Notes: generated from the sequence alone by a model not told the origin. DNA of 64,000 nt from an uncultured Oscillospiraceae bacterium (GCA_910586535.1 CAJUHS010000005.1:71504-135503), one strand, 5' to 3'; positions 16,493-24,320 are shown, numbered from the stretch's first letter. Numbers and translations: made by a program.

Positions 16493-16589
16493 GCAATTCT
16501 GCTTTGAAAATGTAAACAAAAGCTTTCGCCAAAATCCAAATATTCAAGATTTTCGGCTCGACTTTTGTACATTTTATGCATGGAATTGC
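16493..16589. repeat. 97-bp imperfect palindrome, probable copy D of the palindromic element
   Basis: GCAATTC (16493-16499) pairs with GAATTGC (16583-16589), and AAAATGTA plus ACAAAAG (16507-16522) pair with CTTTTGTACATTTT (16562-16575), with further pairing toward the centre. Length and architecture match copies A-C, but the sequence is more diverged. It lies between the dehydrogenase and proB. Confidence 0.45.
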
Positions 16590-16612
16590 CGTAAAAAGAA
16601 AGGACGTTTATC

Positions 16613-17401
16613 ATGTTTAATATCAATACTAAAAAAAGGATAGTGGTAAAAGTAGGTACATCCACACTTACCCATAAAACTGGCAGACTTAATATACGGA
16701 GAATGGAAAAGCTTGTAAAGGTACTGTCGGACATTCAGAACAGCGGCAAGGAGATCATACTTGTGTCGTCGGGCGCCATAGGACTGGGAATGTCCAAAAT
16801 GAGCCTGCCCGAACGCCCCAAGGATACGCCTATGAAGCAGGCGTGCGCTGCTGTGGGGCAGTGCGAGCTAATGTATATGTACGACAAGCTTTTCGGCGAA
16901 TACAATCTTACGGTGGCACAGATACTTTTGACGAGAAATGTTTTGGATACTCCGCGCAAAAATAACGTTGAGAACACCTTTGAAAGACTGATAGCTCACA
17001 ATGTTATACCCGTAGTAAACGAAAACGACACGGTGGCTATTGACGAGCTGGAGCTTGAATTTGGCGAAAACGACAGCCTTGCGGCTCATGTCGGAATTTT
17101 CAGCCACGCGGATATGCTGATAATCATGTCCGACATAGACGGACTTTACGACAGCAATCCCAAAGACAACCCGGACGCAAAGCTTATATCCGAAGTACAC
17201 GAGATAAACGACGACATACGCGCTCTTGCGGGAGGAGCTGGTTCCGCTCTGGGAACAGGCGGAATGATAACCAAAATACACGCCGCGGAGCTTGCTATGG
17301 GCGCAGGAATAGATATGGCTATACTTAACGGACGCAACCCTTATGTGCTGTACAAATTTTTTGACGGCGAGGACGTTGGAACTGTCTTTACCAAAGGGTA
17401 A
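16613..17401 (+). CDS. proB: glutamate 5-kinase
   Basis: First step of proline synthesis, ATP-dependent phosphorylation of glutamate. 262 aa, the amino-acid-kinase domain only: VVKVGTSTLTH near 9-19, SSGAIGLGM near 50, NENDTVA near 137 and GTGGMITKI near 215-223. The C-terminal PUA domain found in many longer ProB proteins is absent, as in several Firmicutes. AAAGGA precedes the ATG. Its partner proA is 40 kb away at 57886, not adjacent as is usual. Confidence 0.93.
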   Translation: MFNINTKKRIVVKVGTSTLTHKTGRLNIRRMEKLVKVLSDIQNSGKEIILVSSGAIGLGMSKMSLPERPKDTPMKQACAAVGQCELMYMYDKLFGEYNLTVAQILLTRNVLDTPRKNNVENTFERLIAHNVIPVVNENDTVAIDELELEFGENDSLAAHVGIFSHADMLIIMSDIDGLYDSNPKDNPDAKLISEVHEINDDIRALAGGAGSALGTGGMITKIHAAELAMGAGIDMAILNGRNPYVLYKFFDGEDVGTVFTKG

Positions 17402-17445
17402 CTGATACCATAGCTGTACGCAAAAATATTCCGGAAGCATTTGCA

Positions 17446-17466
17446 GGGAACGGGGCTTACGTTCCC
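17446..17466 (+). terminator. short hairpin after proB
   Basis: GGGAACG (17446-17452) pairs with CGTTCCC (17460-17466). There is no T run after it, so it is only a possible terminator or a processing structure. Confidence 0.3.
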
Positions 17467-17514
17467 CAGTTTCAAAGCATAATGTTTATTATGCGGGTGT
17501 TGAGATACAGCTGC

Positions 17515-17580
17515 AAAAAAAATCGGCGGAACGATACCGAAAATCCCGATGGGAGCTTCGGCATTAGTGAACGTTCCGCC
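17515..17580 (-). terminator. nested-hairpin terminator of the deacetylase gene
   Basis: On the minus strand GGCGGAACG (17580-17572) pairs with CGTTCCGCC (17533-17525), enclosing CCGAA/TTCGG and TCCC/GGGA stems, and is followed by a run of eight T (17522-17515). The branched fold is larger than a normal terminator. Confidence 0.7.
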
Positions 17581-17673
17581 ATATAAAATAAAACAAGGAG
17601 TCCGAAAGTCTGCCGTCTGCATCGGCAAACCGGAAATAACATTAAAAAGCATATGCTTTTAATGAAAGCAAAG

Positions 17674-18507
17674 TTAAATTTCCGGGAGCGTAAGTTCAAA
17701 GCCTTTCGCTCTCAGATCGTCTATGACCCGCGGCAGTATCTCCGCATTGGTCGCGGATACGCTGTGCAGCAGGAATATCCCGCCGCCGTGAGCCGCATTG
17801 GTGACTTTTTCAAAAGCCGCCGTAGGGTCGGGCTGGTTGTTTACGTCCCAGTCGGGATAGGCAAAGCTCCACAGAAGAGTTTTGTAGCCAAGTCCGCAGC
17901 ATACAGCCATGGACTGCTCCGAATATTCTCCGCAGGGAGGTCTGAAATATTTCATTTCATAGCCGTATTTTTCCTTCACAAATTCGTGGAGGGACATGAT
18001 CTCCTTTTCAGCGTCGTCTACGGAAAGCGACGGGAGCGAAGCGTGCTTCATTCCGTGGTTTCCTATAATATGACCCTCGTCGATCATGCGTTTGACCAGT
18101 TCTTCGTTGCGTTCGGCGTAGTCCCCCGTAAGGAAGAACACCGCCTTGACGTTTTTTTCCTTTAAGGTATCGAGAATAGGCGCGGTGTAGCCGTTTTCAT
18201 AGCCCTGGTCAAAGGTAAGATGGATAGCCTTATCCTCATCCAGCATGGCGTAGCAGCCGTACTCCGACATCTCGTCGTTGAACATATCCGCACCCACGGG
18301 ACGGTTATTGTCGTCTGTTTCCACTCCCTGACCGTAGCCGTGAGAAGTTCTGTCGAGAGAATTTATGTCGGCAGCTCCGGCTTGTTCTGCCGCCGAAACC
18401 GTCCTGCCAAAGGACGCTGCGGCTACAGCCGTTACGGCGACAACCGCCGCTGTAAGCGGTACTGCGATAATTTTTCCGAATATAGTTCTGTTTGGTTTGT
18501 ACAGCAT
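17674..18507 (-). CDS. polysaccharide deacetylase, PdaA-like
   Basis: 277 aa with a membrane-spanning signal (residues 10-36). The NodB fold is clear: TFDQGYENGYT near 97 (D and the second metal position), HIIGNHGMKHASLP near 145 with the zinc-binding HxxxH, and FRPPCGEYSE near 188. The GYENGYT sequence is characteristic of PdaA, which deacetylates N-acetylmuramic acid to make muramic delta-lactam in spore cortex. PdaA in sporulating relatives acts outside the membrane. GGAGG before the ATG. Sporulation itself cannot be judged from this window. Confidence 0.88.
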   Translation of the reverse strand: MLYKPNRTIFGKIIAVPLTAAVVAVTAVAAASFGRTVSAAEQAGAADINSLDRTSHGYGQGVETDDNNRPVGADMFNDEMSEYGCYAMLDEDKAIHLTFDQGYENGYTAPILDTLKEKNVKAVFFLTGDYAERNEELVKRMIDEGHIIGNHGMKHASLPSLSVDDAEKEIMSLHEFVKEKYGYEMKYFRPPCGEYSEQSMAVCCGLGYKTLLWSFAYPDWDVNNQPDPTAAFEKVTNAAHGGGIFLLHSVSATNAEILPRVIDDLRAKGFELTLPEI

Positions 18508-18662
18508 AAGCAGCCTCCGAATAAATTAATGAATAACAATATTATTCTTAGTCTGCCCGCTTTGATTATCACAAGTATATTTTAACACATTTTCCGCCGA
18601 AATAAAACTACAGAGCGGTTACAAATTATGTCAGTTGTCTTACACAGTCAAATCTTTCCAAT

Positions 18663-18702
18663 AAAAAATGTGCGCTATGAATGTCATGTCCATAACGCAC
18701 AT
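18663..18702 (-). terminator. terminator of ireB
   Basis: ATGTGCG...TATG (18702-18691) pairs with CATAGCGCACAT (18679-18668) with one mismatch, followed on the minus strand by six T. Confidence 0.8.
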
Positions 18703-18705
18703 GTT

Positions 18706-18954
18706 TTACTCGCCTAAATAAGATTTTACAAGAACCTGTAAAAGCTCGTCGCGGTCGATATGCCTGATCAGACTTCTGGCATTATTATATGTGGTTATGT
18801 ATGTCGGATCCTCAGAAAGAATATATCCCACAATCTGGTTTATTGGATTGTAGCCTTTTTCACGCAGAGCGTCATAAATAATGGTAAGATTTTTCCTGAG
18901 GCTTCCCTCTCTGTCCTCGCAGACCGAAAAGGTCATTGTCTGGTCGTTATTCAT
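18706..18954 (-). CDS. ireB: IreB family regulatory phosphoprotein (UPF0297)
   Basis: 82 aa, full length for the family, with the diagnostic GYNPINQIVGYILSEDP and NARSLIRHIDRDELLQVLVKSYL. In Enterococcus IreB is phosphorylated by the Ser/Thr kinase IreK and tunes cephalosporin tolerance. In many Firmicutes it is in an operon with ruvX and the DUF1292 gene; here all three are in the window but apart (18.7, 25.8 and 23.5 kb). GGGGTG precedes the ATG. Confidence 0.93.
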   Translation of the reverse strand: MNNDQTMTFSVCEDREGSLRKNLTIIYDALREKGYNPINQIVGYILSEDPTYITTYNNARSLIRHIDRDELLQVLVKSYLGE

Positions 18955-19104
18955 TTATAACACCCCTTCACAAAAATTATGTCCGGCAAATAAAGTATAC
19001 TCAAACCGATATTCATATTATAACCTATCCTGCAAATAAATACAAGTGTTTTTTGCTAATTTTTTGAAATTGGGAAAAATTTCTTCCAATTAATTATCAG
19101 TTTT

Positions 19105-19131
19105 ATACAAAAAAGCATTTGTTTTTTGTAT
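19105..19131 (-). terminator. terminator of the lipoprotein gene
   Basis: ATACAAAAAA (19131-19122 on the minus strand) pairs perfectly with TTTTTTGTAT (19114-19105); the T-rich arm itself serves as the T run. Confidence 0.6.
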
Positions 19132-19144
19132 TATACGGCATTTT

Positions 19145-19729
19145 TTACGCCTGAACCGGAACATACATATCATTAAGCGGCATACGGCAGTAATTTATCT
19201 GCATACGCTCGTAAATTTCCGGATTGAGCATCTGTATATCTATCCGCGAGGCAAGGTAGCAGCCTTTTCCAGCGGCTTCCTGCGGAACAGTCAGTTTTAC
19301 CGGTATCTCATATGTTTCATAGGGCTGAAAGGTCTTTTCCTCGCACCAGCCGGTAGCCGCTGGAGAGTTTTTTTCGGAAACATAGAGGCTGGCTATATCC
19401 TCAGCGCATTCGCCTCCCATTATCTGAAGCTCGGTGTTTACCGTCATATCCGTCATATTTGTAAGCTTGTATACAACGTTAAGCTCCTCGCCCGATGTGT
19501 AGAACTTTATTTCCCGCGTGTCGTAATCGCAGGTAAGGGAGAACAGTCCCAGCTTTGAAATGATCATATTTTCAACCTCCGCCTGAGAAAAGCGGTCATA
19601 AAACCCCAGAGCGGAGGGATCCGCTGTTTGTATGCCTGCGGACTTGCTGTCAGCCGGAACGTTCCCGCAGGAGGAAAACAATACCGCTGCCGCCGATAAT
19701 GCAGCCCAAAGCGCAGCTTTTAATTTCAT
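19145..19729 (-). CDS. predicted lipoprotein of unknown function
   Basis: 194 aa. A signal peptide ends in a lipobox LFSSC at 18-22, so the mature protein should be lipid-anchored outside the cell. The remainder has a predicted beta-rich, Ig-like character (VVYKLTNMTDMTVNTELQIMGG, YETYEIPVKLTVPQ). No known family recognised. GGGGGAG precedes the ATG. It follows the secreted repeat protein by 15 bp on the same strand, so the two are probably one operon. Confidence 0.75.
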   Translation of the reverse strand: MKLKAALWAALSAAAVLFSSCGNVPADSKSAGIQTADPSALGFYDRFSQAEVENMIISKLGLFSLTCDYDTREIKFYTSGEELNVVYKLTNMTDMTVNTELQIMGGECAEDIASLYVSEKNSPAATGWCEEKTFQPYETYEIPVKLTVPQEAAGKGCYLASRIDIQMLNPEIYERMQINYCRMPLNDMYVPVQA

Positions 19730-19744
19730 AGACCGCTCCCCCTA

Positions 19745-20629
19745 TCAGTACATGAGAATGCCATTGTCGCCGAAGGTATAGGTCTTTCCCGAAATTTTAT
19801 TTACGCCGGTAACGTACATTCCGTTTTTATAATAGTATCTGTAGCCGTTCTTTCTGACCCAGCCTGTGTACTTTCCGCCGCATACTCCGTTGCTGCCGAA
19901 GATATATCTTACGTTGCCGATAACTGTATTACCGGTAAGAGCCGCACCGTCCATACCAAAGAAATATTTACGGGAGTCTATAGTTTTCCAGCCCACGTAG
20001 TAGCTGCCGTCAGACTGTACATAATAAAGTTTTCCGTAAATATTTTGAAGCCCCTCGGAGGAATATTCGGGAAGCATATACTCTTCGGCATTGCAGTAAG
20101 AAAAACTGCCGAAATTGCCGCTTACGGACAGATTGAAATATTTTCCGCCCTGTTTCCAGCAATACTCCGAACCATAGCGGCCGCTTTCACAATAAACTGT
20201 TCTGCCGTTGACCTTTTGTTTGTTGTTGTTTGCCTTTATCCTGTCATAGCAGGATTTTCCCGCTGTCTGACTGCTGTATGCTGTAAGAGTACAGCTTCCG
20301 CTGCTGAAATTGAATGTTACGGAAGAGCCTGTCTGATTGAACGAAATATGTTTTATACTGTCAGCATAGTTGGAAAAGCCCTCGGGTACCCATATGGATT
20401 CCACGTCCTCAAAGGCGTAGTACTCGTCCGTATAGGGATCGCGAATCGTTACGCTTCCGTTATGGCTGCGGATATGCTCCACAAGCTCTGTTACGGAATT
20501 AAATTCCGCAGTAGGAGAAGGTGTTTCCCAGTACCCTTCGATAGTGTACGCCGATACTTCCGCCGCAGGGATAACCGATACCGACATTACTGCTGCTGCC
20601 ATTGCCGCAAAAATTTTACTCATTTTCAT
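19745..20629 (-). CDS. secreted protein with glucan/cell-wall-binding repeats
   Basis: About 294 aa from ATG 20629, which has AGGATGA upstream; a longer frame to 20704 has no ribosome site. A signal peptide ends near VSA at about 26. The middle part (TVRDPYTDEYYAF region to about 190) is unassigned. The C-terminal 100 residues contain aromatic-glycine repeats (GKLYYVQSDGSYYVGWK, KYFFGMDGAALTG, RYYYKNGMYVTG), the pattern of choline-binding-like or glucan-binding repeats that attach proteins to the wall or to polysaccharide. An enzymatic role is not evident. Confidence 0.8.
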   Translation of the reverse strand: MKMSKIFAAMAAAVMSVSVIPAAEVSAYTIEGYWETPSPTAEFNSVTELVEHIRSHNGSVTIRDPYTDEYYAFEDVESIWVPEGFSNYADSIKHISFNQTGSSVTFNFSSGSCTLTAYSSQTAGKSCYDRIKANNNKQKVNGRTVYCESGRYGSEYCWKQGGKYFNLSVSGNFGSFSYCNAEEYMLPEYSSEGLQNIYGKLYYVQSDGSYYVGWKTIDSRKYFFGMDGAALTGNTVIGNVRYIFGSNGVCGGKYTGWVRKNGYRYYYKNGMYVTGVNKISGKTYTFGDNGILMY

Positions 20630-20810
20630 AAAAATCATCCTTTCATACAAGCGAGGCGAATGTCTTATATAATGAATACAATTCAGAACGGCAAAATTTT
20701 TCACAGCAGTAAAAATTATTTAACTTTTTTGTACTTATAAATGGGAGTAAGGTTTTGCAGCAATAAGCTTATAATCAGCGCACTAAAATTTATTTTAACA
20801 AATTCATTTT

Positions 20811-21683
20811 TTACTGATCGGCTCTTTGCGCCTCCTTTTCTCTTTTGCGGGAGGGAAATTCCATAAGTATAGGTATCGCCGCTCCGACCAAAAGCAGTAC
20901 GATTCCCACTATACCTTGCGCATCAAACCTGAATCCTTCGGGAAAAATATGCGGGACCGAGCCTATTATCAGACCGATAATAAGACAGTAAACTCCCTGT
21001 CTGAACCGTTTCATGAGAGCGTTTATTATTCCCGCGGCTGCAAAAATACCTATGACCGCACCTGCACCGAAGCTTAACAAAACGGGAAATTCAAGCCCTG
21101 AAACAGCGCCGATTATAGAATCGTACACCCCGAAAATTTTCATTATCATCGAACCGCTGACGCCGGGGATTATCATTGCAACCGCAGCAATGAACCCCAT
21201 AACGACGTAAACTAAAACGTCTCTCAAGGTCAGCGCCGCACCCTCGGTAAACATACTTCCGCCGTCGCCTGCAAAAAGCAGGAATATCATAAAAGCAAGT
21301 CCTGCCGTAAACGGAATAAGATTTATCTGTGAAATGCGGCTGCGCTCTTTTTTGCACTCGTGCATTACCGTGGGCAGACTTCCCACAATAAGCCCCATAA
21401 AGAAAAGCTGGGTAGGAACGTTATAAGTTTCAAAAAGATAATCGAGAGCCACCGCCGTCAGGAAAATTCCGATCACCATTCCGACTCCAACGGGGATCAG
21501 AAACGGAAGATTTTTTATAAGCTTTTTGATATTCGGAGTTATAGCTTCGATAAGCCTGTCAAAAATTTTTGTAACTACGGCGATAGTCCCGCCGCTCACC
21601 CCCGGAATAGCGTTGCCGATGCCAACTGCCGCGCCTTTAAGCACCAGTAAAATGCTGTCCTTTGCTTTTGTAAAAAAATTCAT
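20811..21683 (-). CDS. DUF368 / PopT-type polyprenyl-phosphate transporter
   Basis: 290 aa with about eight membrane segments. The repeated signature GNAIPGVSGGTIAV near 22-35 and AMIIPGVSGSMIMKIFG near 164-180 marks the family. DUF368 proteins were shown in other bacteria to return undecaprenyl phosphate across the membrane for wall and surface polymer synthesis. GGAG precedes the ATG. It has its own transcription unit with a TTGCAT...AATAAT promoter candidate on the minus strand near 21870. Confidence 0.88.
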   Translation of the reverse strand: MNFFTKAKDSILLVLKGAAVGIGNAIPGVSGGTIAVVTKIFDRLIEAITPNIKKLIKNLPFLIPVGVGMVIGIFLTAVALDYLFETYNVPTQLFFMGLIVGSLPTVMHECKKERSRISQINLIPFTAGLAFMIFLLFAGDGGSMFTEGAALTLRDVLVYVVMGFIAAVAMIIPGVSGSMIMKIFGVYDSIIGAVSGLEFPVLLSFGAGAVIGIFAAAGIINALMKRFRQGVYCLIIGLIIGSVPHIFPEGFRFDAQGIVGIVLLLVGAAIPILMEFPSRKREKEAQRADQ

Positions 21684-21940
21684 AATTTAACATCTCCGAC
21701 ATAAATTTATAACCGCTGTCCGATGTTCCCAGCCTTTAAAGCGGCAGTGAACATCTTTCGGCTCAGTGGGGAATCCCCTACTGAATCCCACAAAATTGCA
21801 AAGCAGTTTTGGCAGCTTGTTAAAGCGGCGCTTGAAAAGTAACTGCAAAAATTATTATTGCATAAATTTGTCGGAAATGCAAGTCTTTTCCGAAATTGTA
21901 TCCGCTTTGTAACGCTTTTAATAATCCGTACAAACTAAAA
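21684..21940. other. leader region of the DUF368 gene
   Basis: Non-coding. It contains an inverted repeat GATGTTC (21722-21728)/GAACATC (21749-21755) and an 18-bp near-palindrome AGTGGGGAATCCCCTACT around 21765-21782. These could fold in the minus-strand transcript upstream of the DUF368 gene. No known riboswitch recognised. Confidence 0.4.
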
Positions 21941-21965
21941 GGGAGCTGCCGACCTGACAGCTCCC
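21941..21965 (-). terminator. terminator of the micro-ORF transcription unit
   Basis: GGGAGCTG pairs with CAGCTCCC over an 9-base loop, and on the minus strand is followed by TTTTAGTTTG. It closes the transcript that starts near 23316. Confidence 0.75.
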
Positions 21966-22010
21966 GTAATATTTAAATTTATGGCTTTTCAGCACGCTGA
22001 ATTATCCGGT

Positions 22011-23127
22011 GGTCTCACTCCAATCCTTCAGATTTTCAGATAACTCCGAACGTATTTCATAGACACCGCTTCCTTTCAAAGAATATCGCGGAACGTCTTT
22101 GCTTATGCCATCGGACTCACTCCCTAAAATTCATATTCCTTTTGAGATGTTATTGTATGCCACATATAACATTCACTCCCTGCGGAAAATTTTGATCAAG
22201 AGAATGGGGACTATGCCATTGGACTCACTCCTTAAAAATTGATTTCCAACCGACTTTGCTTAATTAAAATCATAGCGACCGTCTCCAATCGGAAATATTT
22301 TACAAAGATTGAACCTTTATTCTTGCCGCCGTACTTCAACAGTAACCAAAGTGTTCTGCTGTGTACGGTACAAGGGGGCATCACGCCTCATTTTATGCCA
22401 TTGGACTCACTCCTGCTTTTTCAGAATTTTTTAGGAAAAGTCTTTCTGATTACCATAATAACCACTCGGTTTCTTTCGGACATATCGTCCGTTATTTTTT
22501 CGGAAATCGGTTTGAACCGTTACAACTGTCCTGTCGGACTCACTCCCTTGCGTTTTTTTCTTAAAGATTCAGATCGTGATACGCATACTTAAAGAATTTC
22601 ATATGCATCCCTTCTTTACAGTTTTATTCCGAAGTTAAACTAACTGCTTAGGCGGTCTCACTCCCTCCGTGTTAAATGAGCAGATTTCTTGTGCCTTTCA
22701 AAATAATCCTCATAAGACATCACTTCTTTCACAAGATTCGGTTAAAGTCTTATCGGTACATTGGTCTCACCTTTTATATCAGATTTTATCGCAGCCTTTT
22801 ATGTAAATCCCTTTCATCGGGCGTTTGCATATAAGGCAGTTCCGCATTGTGTACAGGCTATCGGAATTTAATTTATGGTATAAAAATACCGCACTGCTCA
22901 GCTTCACCGGGTTTGTTCAGATTGCACTGTTCCGTATTTTTCTGAGATATGCGGCTCGTTATTATACTTTAAGCGGACTGTGGGCTAATTGCCTTGATTT
23001 GGAGTGAAGCCGTTCGGCTTTACATTTAAACTCCCGCATAATTCACTTTAAAGCATTGCTGCAAACGAGTCGCTGCGGACTGCCTGTGAAAACTGATTAT
23101 CTGCTATTTCCATTGGACTCGCCATCC
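22011..23127 (-). repeat. recurring motif GGAGTGAG(T/A)CC joining the micro-ORFs
   Basis: Copies on the plus strand read GGACTCACTCC or GGTCTCACTCC at 22011-22021, 22113-22123, 22221-22231, 22403-22413, 22536-22546 and 22654-22664. Shorter or variant copies lie at 22171-22180, 22763-22771 and 23115-23127. Three of them continue on the minus strand as GGAGTGAGTCC(A/G)ATGGCATA(A/G), a Shine-Dalgarno sequence followed by ATG-GCA-stop. Spacing is irregular (51-356 bp) and the sequence between copies is unrelated, so this is not a simple tandem repeat or CRISPR. Confidence 0.75.
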
Positions 23128-23322
23128 TTTCCGAGTGAATATTTTAAATTCCCGACCTTACCGCGCCTTGAACTTTATCGTATTTCAAAATGTAAAACCG
23201 GTAGGCTTTATCGGGTTCAAGCTCTGTGAAAGACCGTCCGTTATGCGAAGTTTATCGGGGTCTGCCGTTAATCACGGGTCATCGCCCCTCCGCTTTATCG
23301 GTACTTCTCTTTCATTGATTAC

Positions 23323-23351
23323 AGTATATCATACCTTTTGTGCAATGTCAA
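23323..23351 (-). promoter_or_regulatory. consensus promoter of the micro-ORF transcript
   Basis: On the minus strand TTGACA (23351-23346), exactly 17 bp, TATACT (23328-23323). Three direct repeats of TTGCACAAAA lie at or upstream of it (complements at about 23336-23345, 23381-23390 and 23392-23400), the same half-site as in the operators of the small HTH genes at 63.3 and 63.7 kb. Confidence 0.85.
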
Positions 23352-23529
23352 TAGGTTTCCACGCAAAATACTCAACATTTTTTGTGCAATATTTTTGTGC
23401 AGTTTACATCTTGACATTTATATGCAAAAGTTGTAAAATTAAATAGTTGGGTATTTCGCTGTCTATGTCTGTGCTGATATCCATACAAATCGACTGAACT
23501 GACATTACCGCTTTTAAGGAGGTTTCACA

Positions 23530-23835
23530 ATGGCTGATAATTTCGACGATATGAGCATGGCTGCCGACCTTTACACTCTTGTGGATGAGGAGGGCGTTGA
23601 GCAGCAGTTTGAAATGCTGGACACTATGGAAGTTGACGGCGAGCGCTATTACGCGCTTGTACCCTACTACGACGACCCCACAAAGGAGATCGAGGCGGAC
23701 ACCGAGCTGGTTGTCCTCAAATCAGAATACGACGAAAACAACGACGAGACTCTCGTGTCTATTGACAACGACGAAGAATACGAAAAAATCGGAAATATGT
23801 TTCTTGAAAGGCTTAACGAAATTTACGACGGCTGA
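23530..23835 (+). CDS. DUF1292 family protein (YrzB/UPF0473-like)
   Basis: 101 aa, very acidic. LYTLVDEEGVEQQFEMLDTMEVDGERYYALVPY and ETLVSIDNDEEYEKIG are typical of DUF1292. Function unknown; usually next to ireB and ruvX in Firmicutes. AAGGAGG is ideally spaced from the ATG. Single-gene unit with a terminator at 23880-23929. Confidence 0.9.
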   Translation: MADNFDDMSMAADLYTLVDEEGVEQQFEMLDTMEVDGERYYALVPYYDDPTKEIEADTELVVLKSEYDENNDETLVSIDNDEEYEKIGNMFLERLNEIYDG

Positions 23836-23879
23836 TTAGACTGAGCCTGAAAGCGCATTCACCTGAAGTAAAATAAAGC

Positions 23880-23929
23880 ACACCGCAGTTTTACCGCACC
23901 TTTATAAGACGGAAAGCTGCGGTGTTTTT
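23880..23929 (+). terminator. terminator of the DUF1292 gene
   Basis: ACACCGCAG (23880-23888) pairs with CTGCGGTGT (23917-23925), followed by TTTTT. The loop contains a further ACCGC/GCGG-like pairing. Confidence 0.75.
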
Positions 23930-24034
23930 ACTATAAAAAGACGCCGCGTCTGCACCGCTTATAACATACGCCAAGGGTGAGGTTTGTTTCATTATATATA
24001 AAATTTTATTTGTAATTTTTCACAAAATTTACTA

Positions 24035-24063
24035 TTGATTTTTTCTCCGCATTGTGTTATAAT
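24035..24063 (+). promoter_or_regulatory. promoter of the structured RNA
   Basis: TTGATT (24035-24040), 17 bp, TATAAT (24058-24063). Transcription would start near 24070. Confidence 0.7.
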
Positions 24064-24069
24064 ATTATC

Positions 24070-24313
24070 AGATTCAAGGAATTTCTGCCTTGTCCGATAA
24101 AGTGTGATTTTATAATCCAACACATTAAATTAGGGATTCAGTCTCCGTCAGCGGATTGCAGACCTCCCGCCGCATTAGATGTGCGGAGCAACGGACGCAG
24201 GGAGCGTGAAACTAACGGGCTGTTGCCCACCTGCCAAGTGCGGGTTTTATGCTTCACATGGCGGCAAGGCGGTTATTTTTGCAAAATTACGGCGAACCTC
24301 TTCGGAGGTTCGC
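24070..24313 (+). ncRNA. ssrS: probable 6S RNA
   Basis: A free-standing, non-coding unit of about 245 nt between a promoter and a strong terminator. The ends can close as a long stem (CTGCCTTGTCC near 24088 with GGCGGCAAGGC near 24261), and the interior pairs through TGTGCGG and GCGTGAA/TTCAC segments, the rod-like layout of 6S RNA, which binds sigma-70 holoenzyme. The 3' part, CAAGTGCGGG...CACATGGCGGC, resembles 6S 3' ends. SRP RNA is unlikely because the GGAAG...GCAG tetraloop region is missing. Identification needs a covariance-model search. Confidence 0.5.
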
Positions 24314-24320
24314 TTTTTTT
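24292..24320 (+). terminator. terminator of the structured RNA
   Basis: GCGAACCTC (24292-24300), TTCG loop, GAGGTTCGC (24305-24313), then seven T. A textbook intrinsic terminator. Confidence 0.92.

Larger units (their letters stand above)
21941..23316 (-). ncRNA. promoter-to-terminator transcript of about 1.4 kb filled with micro-ORFs
   Basis: No ORF over 26 codons is supported on the minus strand between a consensus promoter and a terminator. The transcript instead carries many tiny ORFs, several with good ribosome sites: 23315-23295 (6 aa, near-leaderless), 23282-23268 (MTRD), 23113-23048 (21 aa), 23025-23020 (ATG-TAA with GGGAG), 22761-22750 (MYR), 22720-22658 (20 aa), 22602-22561 (MKFFKYAYHDLNL), 22483-22421 (20 aa), 22273-22232 (MILIKQSRLEINF), 22165-22124 (MWHTITSQKEYEF), 22060-22028 (MKYVRSYLKI). 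Identical Met-Ala-stop ORFs lie at 22401, 22219 and 22111. Whether the RNA, the peptides or ribosome capture matters is unknown. Confidence 0.6.

Noticed and set aside
17653..18165. A 170-aa plus-strand ORF opposite the deacetylase gene
   Set aside because: It has the composition of an antisense shadow and no homology or ribosome site, while the minus strand encodes a clear PdaA-type protein.
22011..22771. Reading the motif as GTG-start ORFs (GTG-AGT-CCA-ATG-GCA-stop)
   Set aside because: GTG lies directly against GGA with no spacing for a ribosome site, whereas the ATG a few bases later is ideally spaced from GGAG.
23001..23011. GGAGTGAAGCC on the plus strand as a further copy of the motif
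   Set aside because: It is in the opposite orientation, has an extra base, and forms part of a local AAGCCG/CGGCTT hairpin.
21941..23351. The repeated GGACTCACTCC motif as a CRISPR array or integron attC series
   Set aside because: Spacing runs from 51 to 356 bp, repeats are only 11-20 bp, there are no cas or integrase genes, and the attC R'/R'' core sequences are absent.
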